From: Thermosporothrix hazakensis
GTDB lineage: Bacteria > Chloroflexota > Ktedonobacteria > Ktedonobacterales > Ktedonobacteraceae
Assembly (NCBI RefSeq): GCF_003253565.1
Contig: NZ_QKUF01000021.1
Location: 45,754 to 109,753 of the forward strand
DNA length: 64,000 nt
Direction of reading: 5' to 3'
Positions 63,368-64,000 of this stretch are shown here, in pieces. Positions within the stretch are counted from its first letter, which is position 1. Every line of letters begins with the position of its first letter. The notes under the pieces are model-generated. The model had not been told where the DNA came from and made no database searches. It was given only the letters and a program-made list of their open reading frames with translations. The translations under genes were made by a program, and so were the position numbers.

Positions 63368-63895
63368 ATGAATCGCAAGGACATTGAAAAGCTGCTCAAG
63401 GAACTCGACAAAGAGCTATGCAAACAGCAACTTACGTCACGCGTTCAAATCATGATCGTTGGCGGTGCGTACATGCTGACCCAGATCCGCAACCGCGAAG
63501 CGACCAACGATGTCGATGTTGTCTTTCTGCATATTGAGGATCGCCAGATATTTAAGCAGTCCGTTGTTTCCATTGCCAGGAAACAGCAGCTCCCTGTTAC
63601 CTGGCTTAACGATCTGGTTGATGATTTCCTCACCGAGCTTGGCCTTCCCGGGAAGTATGTCCCCTGGAAAAGGTTCAAATGCCTGGAAGTCTATGTGCCA
63701 CCAAAGGAGTACATACTTGCACTGAAGCTGCTAGCAGGAAGACAAAAAGATCTACCAGACATTGACGCCCTGGCAAAGCAACTCAAAATACGAACACGCA
63801 AGCAAGCGCAACAGCTTCTGGATCGCCACTTCTCGCGACGAGCACAGCAGATCTACGAAGTCAGAAATACGCTGGAATTCTGCTTCCCGCATTGA
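63368..63895 (+). CDS. Nucleotidyltransferase-like protein (DUF6036/AbiEii-type)
   Basis: A 175-residue protein with a minimal nucleotidyltransferase outline: IMIVGGAYMLTQIRNREATN is followed by DVDVVF (the D-x-D acidic pair), and later LKLLAGRQKDLPDIDALAKQL, the K-D-x-x-D-I signature of the DUF6036/AbiEii group. Such proteins are often toxins in type IV toxin-antitoxin pairs. GGAAGATGAAAG precedes the ATG. The stop TGA (63893-63895) lies within the terminal sequence of an IS200/IS605 element, so the real C-terminus may have been lost. Confidence 0.78.
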   Translation: MNRKDIEKLLKELDKELCKQQLTSRVQIMIVGGAYMLTQIRNREATNDVDVVFLHIEDRQIFKQSVVSIARKQQLPVTWLNDLVDDFLTELGLPGKYVPWKRFKCLEVYVPPKEYILALKLLAGRQKDLPDIDALAKQLKIRTRKQAQQLLDRHFSRRAQQIYEVRNTLEFCFPH

Positions 63896-64000
63896 CACTC
63901 CCCAGGCCAGAAGGCCGGGGATTCTTCCTTCATCCAGCCTGCTTGCGCGGCGCCGCAGTGCGACGACGCGTAGCGGCAGGCTGTCCAGAAGCGTTCGACG
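63892..64000 (-). mobile_element. IS200/IS605-family element, right end
   Basis: TTGACACTC (63892-63900) is followed by CCCC(A)GGCC / GGCCGGGG (63900-63920, loop AGAA) and ATTCTT, the usual terminal hairpin of TnpB-bearing IS605 elements. TnpB on the minus strand ends 10 bases further right. Confidence 0.75.
63930..64000 (-). CDS. tnpB: TnpB C-terminus (cut by window)
   Basis: The minus strand carries an open frame ending at a TGA (63932-63930), which translates as SNASGQPAATRRRT followed by AAPRKQAG. The basic, Ala/Gly-rich tail and its placement before the IS605 end hairpin are typical of TnpB, the RNA-guided nuclease of these elements. Only 22 residues are seen, so the call rests mainly on context. 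Confidence 0.6.
   Translation of the reverse strand, partial: SNASGQPAATRRRTAAPRKQAG

Larger units (their letters stand above)
60026..64000. mobile_element. Integrative element in a tRNA-Thr gene (left part)
   Basis: The element begins at a tRNA 3' fragment and carries, in order, a tyrosine recombinase, a folded non-coding stretch, a decayed gene, an excisionase-like protein, an HTH protein, a DinD remnant and a nucleotidyltransferase-like protein. It continues past the window. The layout of 3' tRNA fragment next to integrase implies that the intact tRNA lies at the far end. Confidence 0.72.

Noticed and set aside
1..64000. CRISPR array or rRNA genes
   Set aside because: No regularly spaced repeat series and no rRNA-like stretch was seen.

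Overview
The window is a bacterial chromosome segment of balanced base composition and dense coding. It most resembles the Ktedonobacteria (Chloroflexota). The reasons are indirect: an EXLDI-type protein, a GCS2-type carboxylate-amine ligase, a MshC-like short cysteine-activating enzyme, a stand-alone AICAR transformylase, many large lineage-style membrane proteins of unknown function, and IS200/IS605 (TnpB) traces. This assignment is inference from gene content, with no search behind it.

From 1 to about 60 kb the window is ordinary chromosomal backbone. The left part holds the end of a MoxR ATPase with its DUF58 partner, citrate synthase, a two-piece chromate transporter and the replication-fork ATPase RarA. 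A minus-strand run follows: mutL-priA, an EamA transporter, a ribokinase-like sugar kinase and a methyltransferase. Next come two M20 peptidases, a YbdK-type ligase, cytidine deaminase, a DUF3592-like membrane protein, a GNAT acetyltransferase, Lgt and an ABC exporter. Between 25 and 32 kb lie four large, poorly known proteins. A compact plus-strand cluster at 32.5-39 kb carries a metallo-hydrolase, UDP-sugar dehydrogenase, holo-ACP synthase, D-aminoacyl-tRNA deacylase, TatD and a CysRS/MshC-like protein. It is interrupted by one AT-rich gene that looks acquired and may be defence related.

From 39 to 60 kb come the AICAR transformylase, an MFS exporter fused to an extracytoplasmic domain with a secreted paralogue of that domain beside it, an APC permease, an RpiR regulator divergent from an EamA transporter, a MerR-type regulator, an alpha/beta hydrolase, the sdhCDAB operon, an SbcD-like nuclease, GalU, an EXLDI protein and Hsp20. 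Citrate synthase and succinate dehydrogenase give parts of the TCA cycle. GalU and the UDP-sugar dehydrogenase, far apart, could together supply UDP-glucuronate. RarA, PriA, MutL and SbcD form a scattered genome-maintenance set.

At 60 kb the backbone is broken by an integrative element. A tRNA-Thr 3' fragment with its terminator abuts a tyrosine recombinase. Then follow a strongly folded non-coding stretch, a decayed gene with a homopolymer frameshift and two internal stops, an excisionase-like protein, an HTH protein, a DinD remnant joined to a winged-helix-like tail, and a nucleotidyltransferase-like protein of a type often found in toxin-antitoxin pairs. The right edge is the end of an IS200/IS605 element whose terminal sequence supplies the stop codon of the gene before it. 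The intact tRNA and the other end of the integrative element should lie beyond the window.

The most novel-looking system is the MFS-lipid-carrier-like pair at 40.6-44.0 kb. The most information-rich region for mobile biology is 60.0-64.0 kb.
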